Source: Symsagittifera roscoffensis
Taxonomy: Eukaryota; Xenacoelomorpha; Acoela; Convolutidae
DNA: 64,000 nt
Direction of reading: 5' to 3'
Assembly: GCF_963678635.1 (NCBI RefSeq)
Contig: NC_087071.1
Location: 20,489,194 to 20,553,193 of the forward strand
The translations under genes and the position numbers were made by a program. Every line of letters starts with the position of its first letter. The first letter of the stretch is position 1. Of the stretch, positions 36,001-48,770 are shown piece after piece. Below the pieces are notes generated by a model that had not been told where the DNA came from, ran no database searches, and was given only the letters and a program-made list of their open reading frames with translations.

Positions 36001-38131
36001 GACCCTCCTCCTCCAGCATTCAAAAAAAGCGGGACTTGCTGCAAATTTTGCAATAAAATTTGCAAAATATACATAGATTATTATCCATAATAATCATTTA
36101 TAGTGGATTTGAATTGGCTTATAATGAATCATGGTTTTACCAAAAAAATGACGGTAATGATGATATTTTTTTGGACTCAACTTTCAACAGAAATTGATTA
36201 TAATGACAAAATTTTAGAAAATGACAAATTTTTTACTTCATAATTGGTTTTCATCCATGTAATTTGAGTGAAGGAACGCATCGCCCTAAAACAAGCAGTC
36301 TCAATCAAATTGCACTGGTTATTACGCTACTTGAAAAACTATGAGCAATAAAGAAAAGTTTCGAAAAAGTCATGGGCGCTATAGCAGAAACAAGCCAACG
36401 ACTTTTGCTATTACTTTCCATTGTTCACTTTTAAAAATCAGTTGGATGAGACATTCATTTATTTACTTCACACGAAAGATGATTTATTGAAAAAATAATA
36501 GAAATAATAGTTTATTGGTTTTTTAAAAGGTGTAATTTTTTATGCGAATATCCCAAATTGACCAAAATTCTAGTCAAGCAATTTTTATGCAATTCTGAAT
36601 CTACAGAAAATTGCATCTAAGGTCTATGATTAGTGATTTTTCAACCATAGAAATTTTCTGACTAGAGTTTTTTTCATAAACTGAAAAATTCGTTTTTTTT
36701 TATTTTTGTTTTTCAAAATGTTTTTGTTGGTAAAACACAAATGCGTTTAGATTACTCACAAATAGAGTGACCAAAATTTGGACAATATGCATTTATAATG
36801 CACAGAAAAAAAACTTGAATTGTCTTAAAAGTGTCATACACAAATGAAAACAAAACTTTTATATTTCGACAAAAATTTTTACAAAAAATTTTACATTCCG
36901 ACAGTACTACGCTATGAACACAAAAAATTAAATTTTGCTTCTAATAAAATAATTTACTTTGAGAACAAAATTTGTTTTGCCAGAAAACAATTTTTTTACG
37001 GAACAATTTCCACACTACTTATTTGTTGTCGTTAACAAAAAAATTGCTAGTCATACAATTTCCATTGATGATACTCCGAATTTTAAACCAAAATAAAAAA
37101 ATTGCCTAACACTCGATGACACCATTTGAGAAGTCTTGATTCTGATTGTCCTTTGAGCTAGATTCGCCTGTCACTGGTAGGAGTTCACATAATTTCCTTC
37201 TAGAAAATGAGAATTATGATTATACCCAAAAGTTGTTTCCATAGAACTCATGAACATGAATTTTATTTTTTAATTATGATTAGCCATTTTTTCATGCTCT
37301 TTGTCTAATTAAAATTTGAATTGGTAAGAATTGAGATGAATTCTAAATTGAACATTAAATCAGAAAACGTTTCGATCTTTGTTATCAATGATTTTTTAAT
37401 GTGATTCGAAGCTGACCACAACGATGTACGCCATCTAGTTTTTTCCAGTAATCTGTTGTTTTTACAAATATATAACAAAAAAGATGAAAGGTTACTGCGA
37501 AAGTTATGAAAGTTTTACATGGTTTTTTTTTCAAATAATAAATATGGGAATTGGTGTGTACCTGTGAAAATCAAAGAATATGCGATGTTTGATTTTGCGA
37601 GAAAAACTATGTAGAGTAATGTAAAACGTTGCTTCAAAAGCAACACTAGTTTCACCGAATAGAGGCGCAGAGGATCAAAAAACGAAACTTTGGCCTTTTG
37701 GAGCTAACAATTTTTTGCTATTTTGTTTTTATCAAAAAAAAAAATTCTAAAATATTGATTCAATTTTGTTGTGTTTTCGGTCATTTTTCAACCTGCCAGA
37801 ATACAGGCTCATTTGTTTTCACTCAATATTGACCTAATTGCGCTCGAGTTCAGATTTAGGGGGGGGGGGGGTTTGGACGCAAATCAGATACATTAAGACA
37901 AGACTGGATCAAGCACATCGTACCAGGGTAACCCACTGAGTGTTATGACTGCATACTAAGACATTTGAAGTAGTTTTTTGGCACAAAATGATTAGGTGAA
38001 ATTCAAAAATATATATAGAGTAATGCTTTTTTGAAGTAATGCTCCTTCCCCCCTCCCCACACACACACGCAGCGTCAAACAAAGGGATATATTTATCATC
38101 TTGTTAGGCGTTATTCGGAATAAAGAGGATT
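36001..38131. other. AT-rich, no gene; poly-G tract at 37860-37872
   Basis: Includes a few TAATCGATTA-type words at 36070-36200 and a run of 13 G. Frames are short and Lys/Phe-rich from base composition. Confidence 0.5.
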
Positions 38132-38173
38132 ATGAAACAGAGCCCTGGAATGAAACAACATAAGGAAGGTGTG

Positions 38174-38371
38174 TTAATCACCAATCAGCACTTCATTTTT
38201 TACCAGCCAGTGTTGAATTTCATCAAACCATTCGCTGCCAGCAAAAATGGTAATTGCTTCATTTATCAAAGTCAAATGGCCAAATTGATGTTTAAATGTC
38301 AAATTTTGTACCACAAAACTTTGTTTCTTTTCGCCGTAAAATGTAGTTGAAATGCTTTTTATGTTGCACAT
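38174..38371 (-). other. 65-codon frame with protein-like composition
   Basis: This minus frame contains HLTLINEAITIFAGSEWFDE followed by IQHWLVKNEVLIGD, less skewed in composition than nearby chance frames. It overlaps a plus frame (38132-38350) that looks less convincing. No domain was recognised and no splice context confirmed. It may be an exon or transposon relic. Confidence 0.2.
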
Positions 38372-40171
38372 ATATAAGTATAGATTCAGTTTTTATTTTT
38401 TAGCTACAAGAAAGTTTCAAATTTAATTTTTCATGGACTCGATTTCTGGATAAGGTGTTTTTCCCCATTTTTTGGCTCTCATAATTATTCTTCATTAATT
38501 ATGCCAGGGAATTTTTCGTTTGGTTTTCACAATATTTTCACATTGTTACGGTAGCCCCGTTGCGCGGTTTAAAAAGATGCATTAATTCAGTCCGAGCTTG
38601 TTTCACTGTTAGCAGCGGGTAGTTTTTCGTCCACCATTTCATTACCGTAGCGTTACAGACCAAATAATTCTAGTTATAATTTAGATTATAACAAAAGACT
38701 GATGAGGAACTGATGGTATGTGATGGGATGAAAAGAGGCTAATAAAGTCTTATTTAAGTCTTAAGCCAACCCTTTCCTGTAGATTAAATTGTCATTTCAC
38801 AGGACGGGGAATTTCGTCAATGGGATTTATTAAATCACCAAATTATGAATATTTTGAGGCTTTTTATTTGAACTAGAACAGTGATGAATGATGTTCAATG
38901 GAATGAATGGAATACATGAATCTCGTAATTTGAAAAATAACGTCGTTTTAAACATAAAAAAAACCATTTGCATCTGGGTTAAGCCCTGAAGTCCCGATAG
39001 AAAAGTTTTGGGTCGAAAAAAGTTTTAAAATTTTACAAAAAAATGAAATGTGATGATTGTTTTTTTCCACTATTTTTTCTTGATTTGATCTTTGTGATAT
39101 TTTTGATATGTGATATTTTTGTAAGATTGATCACAAATTTAGGTAAGATTGAAAATATACTAGCCTAAAATCTTTTCGCACAAAAATATCAAGACTTTAA
39201 AAGTGCCAGTTTGGCCAGTTTGGAATAATTACCTGGACTGAAATATCATGGATAAAAAAAAATCCATTACATTCGGTTTTGATTGTCAGTCTGTAAAAAA
39301 CTTTTAAAAGATCGATTACAATTGATTGAAAAAAGACTATTTTCTTAATTTTTGCCGCATCAATAAAAACCAATTTGATCGGTTCCAATTGAATAGTATG
39401 GATTATGATCGTTTTCTATAAAAATTAGTCTGAAAGTTTCATAAACAGTGCAGTTTAAGAAAAAAAAGCATAACGGTTTTTTGCTTAAAAGAAGTCGCTT
39501 CAGATAAAGTTAGATTTAATTTGGCCTAGAAAACTTTTATCTTGTTCTCAGCTTTTTATAACAATTTCTGATTTGGCAGTTTTGTAGTTTCTCAAATTTT
39601 TGGCTAACGTTTTTAAATGATCTCTAGCCCAATTGATGTCCTTCCTTGAACCTGCCGCATAGAACCCTACTCTACACTTGTCAGCGTGAGGGGCGGTGAT
39701 GCGGGGGGAATGGTGTAGTTCAGGTGGTGGCAAACTAGGGGGAGGGGTAGATGGAGAACGGCATTATGTATTGAGTAATCTTCCAAAAAGAAAAACATGG
39801 TTGAGATCATAATCCAATAAGTCATTTATAATACTTTTCAATTGCAATAAAACCGATTTTAATTTATTTAAATTGATCATAATTTTACGAAAACAATCGA
39901 TTATAGAGACGATATAATCAAATTTGCAAAAATAGTCCAATTTTCTAAAACTATTTGATTCTAATGATATAAACTTAAAAAATGATTTTCCATTGTGAAC
40001 AATTTTTATCATTGAAACTCCGGTGTGGTTATGCGCTATATCTTTGTTCCTATCACAGTTTTGGCGGCAGTTTAAACCACATCAAATTGATTTGAGGTGG
40101 TTTTTAGTTCAACCTTTGAAAAAGGGGAGGAACTTTGTATTAGGGGAGATACCACAAACAATCAATAGACT
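38372..40171. other. AT-rich, no gene recognised
   Basis: A minus frame at 39548-39733 has a protein-like C-terminal half but no recognised domain. Scattered TAATCGATTA-type words occur near 39300-39420 and 39830-39905. Confidence 0.45.
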
Positions 40172-40540
40172 AGGTTGAATGATATATCACTTCAAAGTTT
40201 TTCAGTCGTGATTCGAAAAACATTTAACAATTCCCATCAATTTTTCCCAGTGTTGAGAGAAACCGGCTTGAAACTTTTGATTTTTTGTCTAATATTGAAG
40301 CAGAAAAGCCAGCGAGCAGCTTTTTTTGTTTTTCAACCAAGAGAAGATATCCCAAATAACCATCAGAATGGTAAGAATGCTATATCACTTCTATATCACT
40401 TTAAAGCCTTTTTAGCCCTGATTTGGACGACATCAGAACTTTTTTCTTAATTGACCGAGTGTTAAGAAAAACTAATTTGAATATTTTGAGTTTTTGTTCA
40501 ATTTCGAGCGAGTAAAGCAAACGAGCAGAATTTTTACAGA
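40172..40540 (+). repeat. Diverged tandem duplication of about 190 bp
   Basis: ATATATCACTTCAAAG, AGTGTTGAGAGAAAC and AGCCAGCGAGCAG at 40180-40318 recur as ATATCACTTTAAAG, AGTGTTAAGAAAAAC and AGCAAACGAGCAG at 40393-40528. A further weak copy lies near 44820-44880. Confidence 0.55.
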
Positions 40541-42110
40541 AGGATAACCCATGGGTTTTTAATTTAAATTGAGTAATTTTTAAGCTATCAGCCATGCTCA
40601 GACGTGACAATATGCGGGAAAAAAGTTTTAAAAATTGCTTATAACGACCACTGATCCGCCAAAGAAAGAAAAACTATACTTGAATGATACATGCATATTA
40701 GTATATCCACTAACTTAGGTTGTAGTGATCCCGTATTGATTCCTTTAAGAATAATCGTGTCGAAATTTTTTTTGATTAACCGTCGCGCATGCTAACAGGG
40801 CGTTTTCACAGTATTATTTGAAATTCTAATTCCACGAATACTTTGAAATAGAAACAGCTTGAGAATAAAAATTTGGACCATTTTTGTGTATCGAGACATT
40901 AAATGTCGTACTCATATGGATCTCCCTATTTTGTCCGAGTCATTATTTTCTTATTTGTACCTTTTAATCAACCCCCCTTTAAGTGGGCACAATCATTAGG
41001 CCGAATTATATCAGCGGGGTCTCGTTCTAATTTCCTGCCTTCAATTTGTGTCGTTCTTAGTTTTTAATCAAAAAGAAAATATACGAAACAACAGCGCTCG
41101 GACAAGAAAGTATAATGCAAGTCTGAGTTATCTAAAATGGGTCTAATCTTTTCATTTTGGAACTTAAACAACTTTAAAGTATAACAAAAACTAGTTTTTT
41201 TTAAAAAAATTTGAGCAAAGTTTGAAAGTTTAGGGTAAGTTTATTTGCAAAAAGAAAAACCTTGTAATATTTAACCTTGTCCTGGGCTGCCAGTGTACCT
41301 AGAGCGACAATTATTTTTGAAAATCTGATTTGAGCAAAATTTAAAATCTAAATTTTGTATCATTTTGTATATTCATTTACATATTCATTTACTTATTTTG
41401 TATATTCATTTTGCATATCATTTCGTATCATCTCTTATTGCAGTTTCAGTGCTCCAGGTTGAAAAAAAAACTATTTTATATCAAAATCAAAACAGTTTTG
41501 GTTCAATTTCTTCCAACTTTTTTTAAGATCTGAGTTTGTTCACATGATCCTTAATAGGAATGAACTTTTTTGAGTCTCAAATTAGTATTTTATTTTTGTC
41601 TAACAAATGAGCTTTTTTAGTCTCTTTGTTCCAAATTAAACGACATCTGACCTGTCTAGCTTTTATAAGTATGATATTTCAAATGTTTTCTCCCCACAAT
41701 TAGTGGCAAAAATGAAACGGGGATATCGCATTACAAGTGCGCTTATAGAAGCCTTTTGAATTGGTTTTTGAAACGAAAATGAAAAATAAGTAGGAAAAGG
41801 TGAGCATTACCTTTATGCTGAGCGAAAAAGCTTCAAGTTTTTTTTTTAAATTGACAAATTTCACGGAATCGCCTTGTGCGCGCCATGCGGTGTAAGCTCT
41901 GCACCCTCGTTGGTACTTTGTGCCCATAGCCGTCATCAGACGTTTTCAGAAACAATTCTCATATCTGTACTGAAGGACTCAACAAATAACAACCCAACAG
42001 CAAATAGTCTATGGGCTAAAAACTTGAGGGGTGAAATGTTTGAGGGTGAAATGTATGATTATCCCTATACACAATACAATCCCATCTGACAAAAGATCTC
42101 ATATATTCAA
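40541..42110. other. AT-rich; minisatellite at 41355-41430
   Basis: The minisatellite repeats TTTTGTATATTCATTTAC-like words about five times. No gene was recognised. Confidence 0.5.
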
Positions 42111-42755
42111 ACAAGACTGCTCGTATCAGGGCGAAGCCCTGAATGTTCAGACTGCCTTTTAAGGTCTATTGAGCAGTAATAACTTTAAAAATTTAAATAT
42201 AGTGAAATAAAATTTAAACTTTAAAAAAAAATTGGATTTTTTTTTTGCAAAAAACATCCACCCCCGCGCCTTATGAAGTACAAAGTGGTAGATTTTGCTC
42301 CTATTACCAAATCAATTGTGGCATATAAACTTCCTTGAACCAATTTAGAACGATTTCTAAGACGGATTAAATCTCTGCTTACGCGTTAATAGCGAAAAAT
42401 ATATCGCGCGTTTATTGTCCAAATTGGCCCAAAATGACAATCCTGAAGCTCCCATAACTTAACAAAAATAAGCACAGGTAAAATATTTTTTCAAATTTAG
42501 CTCAGGACAACAATAGTTTTCGAATGATAACCACAAAAATTCCGTCAAAAATGGCTAGTTAAAAAGTCGAAATTTGTCTGAAGGAAAAAACCCAAATTGA
42601 GCATAAATATTCCGTTGCCGATCATTGTCACGAAAAATCTCATTAAAAAAAAATCTTTTTTTTACATTCAATTTTTGCATGTTATTACTGCTCCATAGAC
42701 CTTAAAAGCAGTCTGAACATTCAGGCCTTTGACCTGATACCAGTAGTCTTGTATT
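42111..42755 (+). mobile_element. Dispersed 530-bp repeat (copy 5) with inverted second head
   Basis: A full copy starts ACAAGACTGCTCGTATCAGG with hairpin CAGGGCGAAGCCCTG and reaches TTCCGTTGCCG near 42620. It is followed by an inverted copy of its own first about 75 bp: the minus strand from 42755 reads ACAAGACTACTGGTATCAGG and GACTGCTTTTAAGGTCTATG. The result is a foldback form of the family. Confidence 0.75.
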
Positions 42756-43163
42756 TGCTTTCTATGTAAGCAAAGGTTTTAAGAGTCGAAATGTTTTATG
42801 AGTTTTTCTACCAGATCAAAATAATATCGGCCACATCAGATCATAAGATCCTCCATCTCAGCGTTTAATTTACGTTTGAACGCTGCGTTTAAGAATCTCG
42901 ATTCTGTTTTGTTTGAAGCTTCCTCAACTCAGTACCAAGTTAACATCCTCAACCCCGCTCCAACAGATTTGAGGGTACAGTGCTGATTTCAGTTATCGTG
43001 ACAAAACGAAGAAAAATGGAAATTTCAAAGAAGTTTTCTGAAGTTCTGAAGTTGAGTTTCAGTTAGACAAAAAGGGAAGGGAGCAAAATTTCCTTAAGAT
43101 TTCACCATAAGAATTATTATGCGTCAAATTTTTCTGGGAAAATTTCAATCAAAGTTTGAGCAC
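42756..43163. other. No gene seen
   Basis: Mixed AT-rich sequence without recognised features. Confidence 0.5.
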
Positions 43164-43467
43164 AAAAATGGGTCATTTTGTTTTTTTTTTAAATAAAACA
43201 AGAATTACGCTAAAACTAACGACTTAATTGATGAGATAGGAAAAAAAAGTAGCAAAAAAGGACATTTTTAGTGTATAAAAATTAATATTTTTACTTAAGA
43301 ATAAAATTCCAAAGTTTAAGCAATTTTTTTCAAGTTTAACCCTTCTAGAACTTTGTTGAGCTGAGTAGTTTGTAAGAAGCTTTTTAGGTACTTTTTTCTC
43401 ATCATTTAACTCACTAGTTGTTGCTTGATTTTTGATTACTTTAAAACAACCAAAATGACCCATTTTT
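43164..43467. mobile_element. Foldback hairpin element
   Basis: AAAAATGGGTCATTTTG at 43164-43180 pairs with CAAAATGACCCATTTTT at 43451-43467. Inner arms share the AATTGATGAGATAG and CTCATCATTTAAC pair. It is related in sequence to the foldbacks at 5.25-5.41 and 24.27-24.98 kb. Confidence 0.6.
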
Positions 43468-43981
43468 GGGGTAAAATTTTGGTTAAAATTGTCGGAGAAA
43501 AAATTGCACCATATTAATTCTCAGCAACTTTTTTCTAATCCTAACCCAATTTGAAATAACTTGTTTGAAATAATCCGTTTGATTTCATAAATATTGTTCA
43601 TTTGTGCGAGGTTTATTAAAACAGCGTTTTACAATAAGTTGTATCAATCTTTAGCTGAATGACTTGTTCTTATTTTTTGCTCGTAACGAGACTTTTTGAC
43701 CAGAGACATTTTTTGGCAACTGAAAAATATTGTCACGAGGATTTTTTTATTGAAACCAAATGGGAGCCTTGGGACAGTTAAACAAGACCATTTTTGAGAC
43801 TAAGATCCAAACTGTCTTTTATGGTTTCTTTTCTTCTTTTTTTCTTCAATCAGTTGAAATGTTTGGCCTCCAAAGGTGATCCGTCTGATATTATGTATCA
43901 GGTGCATTGATTTGAAAGCAGCTAATTACGCTCAATAATAAATGCTAGCTATTTGGTCAGTTTTTGAGTGTGAAATTTTAA

Positions 43982-44305
43982 CAGGACTGCTCGTATCAGG
44001 GTGAAGCCTTGAGGTTATGACTGTTTTTTAAGATCTATGGAGCAGTAATAACATGACAAACTTAATTGTAATAAAAAAAAGGATTTTTTGTGAACGCTTA
44101 ATGTGAACGCAAAATGGCAAAGTTTAACACCACATAACTCTACAAAAAAAATCACAGATGAAATATCTTTTCAGGACAACAATATTTTTTCAATGATATA
44201 AAAAAAAATTCGTCAAAAATGGCTAGTTAAAAAGTCGAAATTTGTCTGAAGGAAAAAAACACCCCGAGAACAAATATTCCGCTACTTCTGTTACCTTGTT
44301 ACAGA
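43982..44305 (+). mobile_element. Dispersed 530-bp repeat (copy 6, internally deleted)
   Basis: It starts ACAGGACTGCTCGTATCAGG and ends at CTACTTCTGTTACCTTGTTA. The CTCCGCTTACGCGTT centre is missing. Confidence 0.7.
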
Positions 44306-47300
44306 CAATAAGAAAAGCTAGCTGTACAAAGCTGATATATGGAATCAGTTCGACTATATCTTTATCCTGGACTATATTTCGAAAACTGTGAAAAGCTTTT
44401 TTCTTGTATCAAGTTGAAAATGTGTTAATAATAAAAATGTATCTATCTTTTTATTAATTGTAAGGGTTCTTTTTATTTAATCCTTCCAAACTCATAAATC
44501 TCAAACTATGAGAGCACAAATTGATGTTTGTAAAACGCTTGGGGAATCTTCAACAAAGCTTTAATTTATTTGCTTAGCGCTGTTTAAGCTATTTTGGGCG
44601 AAATAAACAAACAGACTCATTGTAAGTTTTAATATTACTCTCTGCTGATTGAGCTTTACAGTTCCCCTATTTTTCTACAAAAAAACCAATTGTTTTTGAA
44701 ACTATTTTAAAGTAGTCACATTACAACAAATCTCTCATCAAAGCGGTAGAATTTCGGTAGATTACAATGGTCTTTAAATTATGATTCAAACAGCATTTTA
44801 GTATTTTATTTTAAGAAATTCAGTTTCAGAAAATTGTTTTCAAGTTTTTGATTTTTAGTCTAATTTCGAGTAAGCAAAATGGTTATACAAGCCGCTAAAC
44901 TTGGCCCACTCCAAATAAACATGGTTTCGAAATTTCTTTTCCCGCTTCCTTGTCAATAAAACTTTTGCAAAAAATCTGAAAATTGCTTTGACGAAGTATC
45001 GCAGAAGTTTATCATATAAGAAATAAAATTATATAACTGTGCGTGAGAAAAAAGTTGGAAATTTAGCCTAATTTTTTTTGAAATTACACTCAAGTTCACC
45101 AAAAATTACTTCAGATAATTTTTAAAATTACCATTTAGTTTCACCGAAAACAACTTAAGAAACTTCAAAATGCAGTCAAAAAAATTTTACAAAACAGAAT
45201 TATGTAAACTTTTGCCATAATAATTCCTTTATTCCATAATCCACTGCAATTGGCGTTTTAGTTTTCCGACTGCTCTTTGAGTCTCTTGATACCGAAATGG
45301 GCCGATAGATACTTAGTTTATCTTAATTATATATTTTTTAAGCTACTCCGGTATATTAATCTGAATGGAGGTGAAATAACTATATTTCTTGAAATAACTG
45401 AAATAAGAATTATAGAAGTAAAATATTGTCTCAAAGCCTAAAAAATCATCCGAAAAAATCTTCGCAGCCAATTCAAAAAAATCAATTTTTTCTTTACTAA
45501 GAAACGCACCACTGTAACCTATTGTATGTTTTTGCTCAGCTACCAATTATTTATTTTTCTCTTGGTTTTTTCTGCGTTGGTCCTCTGAACCATGCATAAT
45601 TTTCTCAGTTAATGCAATAAATTGAATTAAGCCGTATAACTTTTCCCCGTGTACCATCATAAATCAAAACTAAACCGGTATAAAAATGTCATTCTCAAAA
45701 TTGAATATAGCCCCAATATTAGGCCCTCGGTATTACAAATTGCAAGTTTACGCTGTTAATGGATTTGCTTACAGTTTAAATACTTCTAACGCAACAACTG
45801 CAATGTTACCGCAAAAAATGAGCTATTCTAGCACTAAAAATTTTTAATTGAAGCGTGAAAATATTTTGTTGAGATTTTGCAATAATGACAAATTGTTTGA
45901 GTTCAGGGCCGTTTTCACTTAAGAAAAAAAAGAAATTATAGGCATGCATTTTTTTATTTATTGTTTTCCTCATTAAAAATAATAAAAAACTTTTTATATT
46001 GATTTTTTCTGATGATTTTCCGGCCTGGCTAATTTTAAGGAAGCACTCTTAAACTGCGTAAGCTAAGCCCCTTATATACACATCTGAAGTAGCTTTACAG
46101 TGGAATAATGTACGCCATCTAATGCATTATAGAATACCTCTGTCACTATTTTGACACTCTTTCATATCACCTGCAAATTTATTCGAAAAAAGGGAAAGAA
46201 AAGAGTACGAAAAAAGAGGATCGAGCTGAAAAGATTATAAAATTGAACAAAAACTGACTGAAAAATTCAGTTCACGCAAAATTTAAGGTCTTAAGTTTGA
46301 AATTAAAATAAAGCCTCGCATGAGGAAAAAAGTAAGTGCATTTGAGCTCAGATTATTGAAAGATAAATGTATTATATGTTCAGTTTTCGCAAAACTAAAT
46401 CATTCAATTTGATACACAATTTACAAAAAAATGAAGAAATTGAATCAGATCTGAAAAAAAAATTAGATAAAATTGAATTGGAGGCATTGAACAAAATCTA
46501 AACGATTTGAGAATTCATTCAAAAAAAATTGGCGACGTTTTATCCCACAGCAATTTATTGCCCCAAAATTGAAGTTTAACTTCAATTTTCAAATCAAACC
46601 AAATTATGAAAGTTTTGACAGCAGTTTAAATTCTGGTCAAAATGCTGGTCGAAAAAAGGACGGATTTTTATCTATCAAATCGTTGCTAAATTTATACGCA
46701 GCAACTGGGAAAAGAGCAAAGAACTGAAAAGAAAATTGATAACACATGTCTTGAGAATTTTCACAAGAGATTCTTGCAGATTCTTTGTCTGGAAAATTCC
46801 CCATTTTTTACTATCGATGTCGTGAAAATTGATTGTCGTCGCTCCAAACAAAAGGCCAAGTGGAAAAAGTGGAGAAAACACACAAAACTATCAGTTGGAG
46901 AAATTCCCCAAATGATTCTTTATCTATCTTCAAAAATCAATCACTGCGTTTTTTCACTGTGCGAAATTAGCATTTGTAGTCCTCTGACAATTTTTGCCAG
47001 CCATGTTTTGATCGGTCATTTTTAGGCCCAGCTTCGACCAGCTTTCAGTTCTGTTCTTTACTTCTTGTCTAACTTAATGAATCAAATACTTTAGTTTGAA
47101 AACAACAATTCTGCAATATCTAAATACTGTGGATCATAGCTTGCCCACACATGATATAGTTAAAAATTCAAAAAATGGAAAAAATGAAAAAAATCTAAAT
47201 GAAAAAAAAAATACAGTTGAGTATAAATAACAAAATAACTTCACTTTTTTTTTCTCGTGGTACATAATTTCCTCCTTGTATTCATAATTTCTCTCAATTT

Positions 47301-48192
47301 TTATTGCATGATAGTTGAATTTTAAATAATCCAAATGGCTAATTAAGAGCCAAATACTCGGCCATTTTTCCACTTACGGAGATAGTTTTGAGAGACGAGT
47401 TGAAAAAAAATGCGTTTAAATATTATGAGTTATTAAACCCGTCAAAAATGGCATCTTTTTTATTGATACTTAAATGTCAAACTGAGACTTGTTAGTCTTC
47501 GTGATTTTCTTTTTTGTGTCGATTCAATCAATGTGGAAATTTTAAATTCGTTAAATACCTCTTAGCTACCGTTTTGCGACCAATTAATGCCATTCTATTT
47601 TTAAGTACAAAGAAGCGATAAACAATTAAATCTGACGCGTTAAAAATTATGTCAGCACGTATTCAAAATACCCTGAGCGTTATATTTTCAATGATGTGAC
47701 GTAAATGTACAAATCAGTGCGTTTTGTCAAAATTTTTGCGCTTTGAACATGCAAGAAATGCGCATATATCAGATAACCCAAATTGGTTGTTTGCAAAATT
47801 TTCACAAACTTCATCGTAGATGAAAGTAGGTTTCGAAAGCAATTTTTTTTGAAAAATTTTTCATTGATTTCTGCTAAGTTGTGATTTTGATTACAAGATT
47901 TGGCCATTCAAAAAAGTCAATCTTGACTTTTTTCAAAATGTGCTGAAATAAGGACACAGAGACTAGTTTTCTGGGCTTTTTTCTGTTTCCTGCCTGCTTA
48001 TTTTTTTCCAGCCCTTTCTTTGTACTTTTCCGATTGCTACAAAAATGCATGCGGACTGATTAGGCTGGTAACAAAGTTGATTTTCAAACCTAACGTTTAA
48101 AACTCATTATCACACCATAAAATTGGCGCTTATATCAAGTGGGGGAAAGGAAAAGAAAAGAGCCGTTTTTTGATATCGTAAACTCCGAGAAG
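44306..48192. other. AT-rich desert, no gene recognised
   Basis: Frames at 45343-45546, 46774-47025, 47134-47373 and 47680-47907 are short, Lys/Phe/Ile-rich and without domains. Confidence 0.5.
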
Positions 48193-48240
48193 AGACTGCT
48201 TGTATCAGGTCGAAGCCCCGCTGATCGCCGTGTTGCTTTT
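48193..48240 (+). mobile_element. Dispersed 530-bp repeat (copy 7, short head fragment)
   Basis: AGACTGCTTGTATCAGGTCG and TTGCTTTTTA match the family start; the rest is lost. Confidence 0.5.
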
Positions 48241-48381
48241 TAATGCGAAGTACTCAGCTCAAACTTTGGTTGGATTAGCTTGACCCAATTCAGTTAGAAG
48301 TGATTTCTGAACCTCGTTAACCTGATCATTACAATTTGAGTTAAAAACCAGCTTCTCTTAAATTTCAAGCTTCAAACTATA

Positions 48382-48770
48382 GGGATTCGACCCCCTGCCG
48401 ACCCAAAGGGTCCCCCCCCCCTTTGATACTTTTTCAGAAATCCATTTTTGGCCGACCGACCCTAAAATTTTTCTAGGGCGCCTTTGGCGCTAATATATAC
48501 TAACTTTGAGGGGGAGCGCGCGCCAAAAAAAACGCGATTTTTTTCTCAAATTTTTCAATAAGTGCCCAAAAACGGCTTTTTTTTCAAAAATTTGCCTGCG
48601 GCCCAGAAAAATTAGCCAAAAAGCCAAAATAGGGGCAAAACAGTGCTTTGGGAGAGCTCGAAGAAAAATCAATTTGGTCGACCTAAAAAAAAAAAAAGGT
48701 CGTCAAAATTTTCGAATTTTTTTTGAAAATCCGCACCCCCCTCCTCGAGGAAATCATAGATCCGCCCCTG
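48382..48770 (-). mobile_element. hAT-like MITE, inverted and truncated
   Basis: In reverse orientation it matches 16.83-17.27 kb: CGACCCCCTGCCGACCCAAA, TGGCCGACCGACCCTAAAAT, GGGGGAGCGCGCGCC, TTTGGGAGAGCTC, and the terminal ATCCGCCCCTG at 48770. The other end is missing. Confidence 0.75.

Noticed and set aside
38565-38660. Small inverted words GTTACGGTAG and TACCGTAGCGTTAC
   Set aside because: Arms are short and imperfect with a long loop; no support for an RNA or element.
37424-46120. GTACGCCATCTA at about 37425 and 46109, similar to an insulator-protein motif
   Set aside because: Two short matches 8.7 kb apart are expected by chance or shared repeat ancestry.
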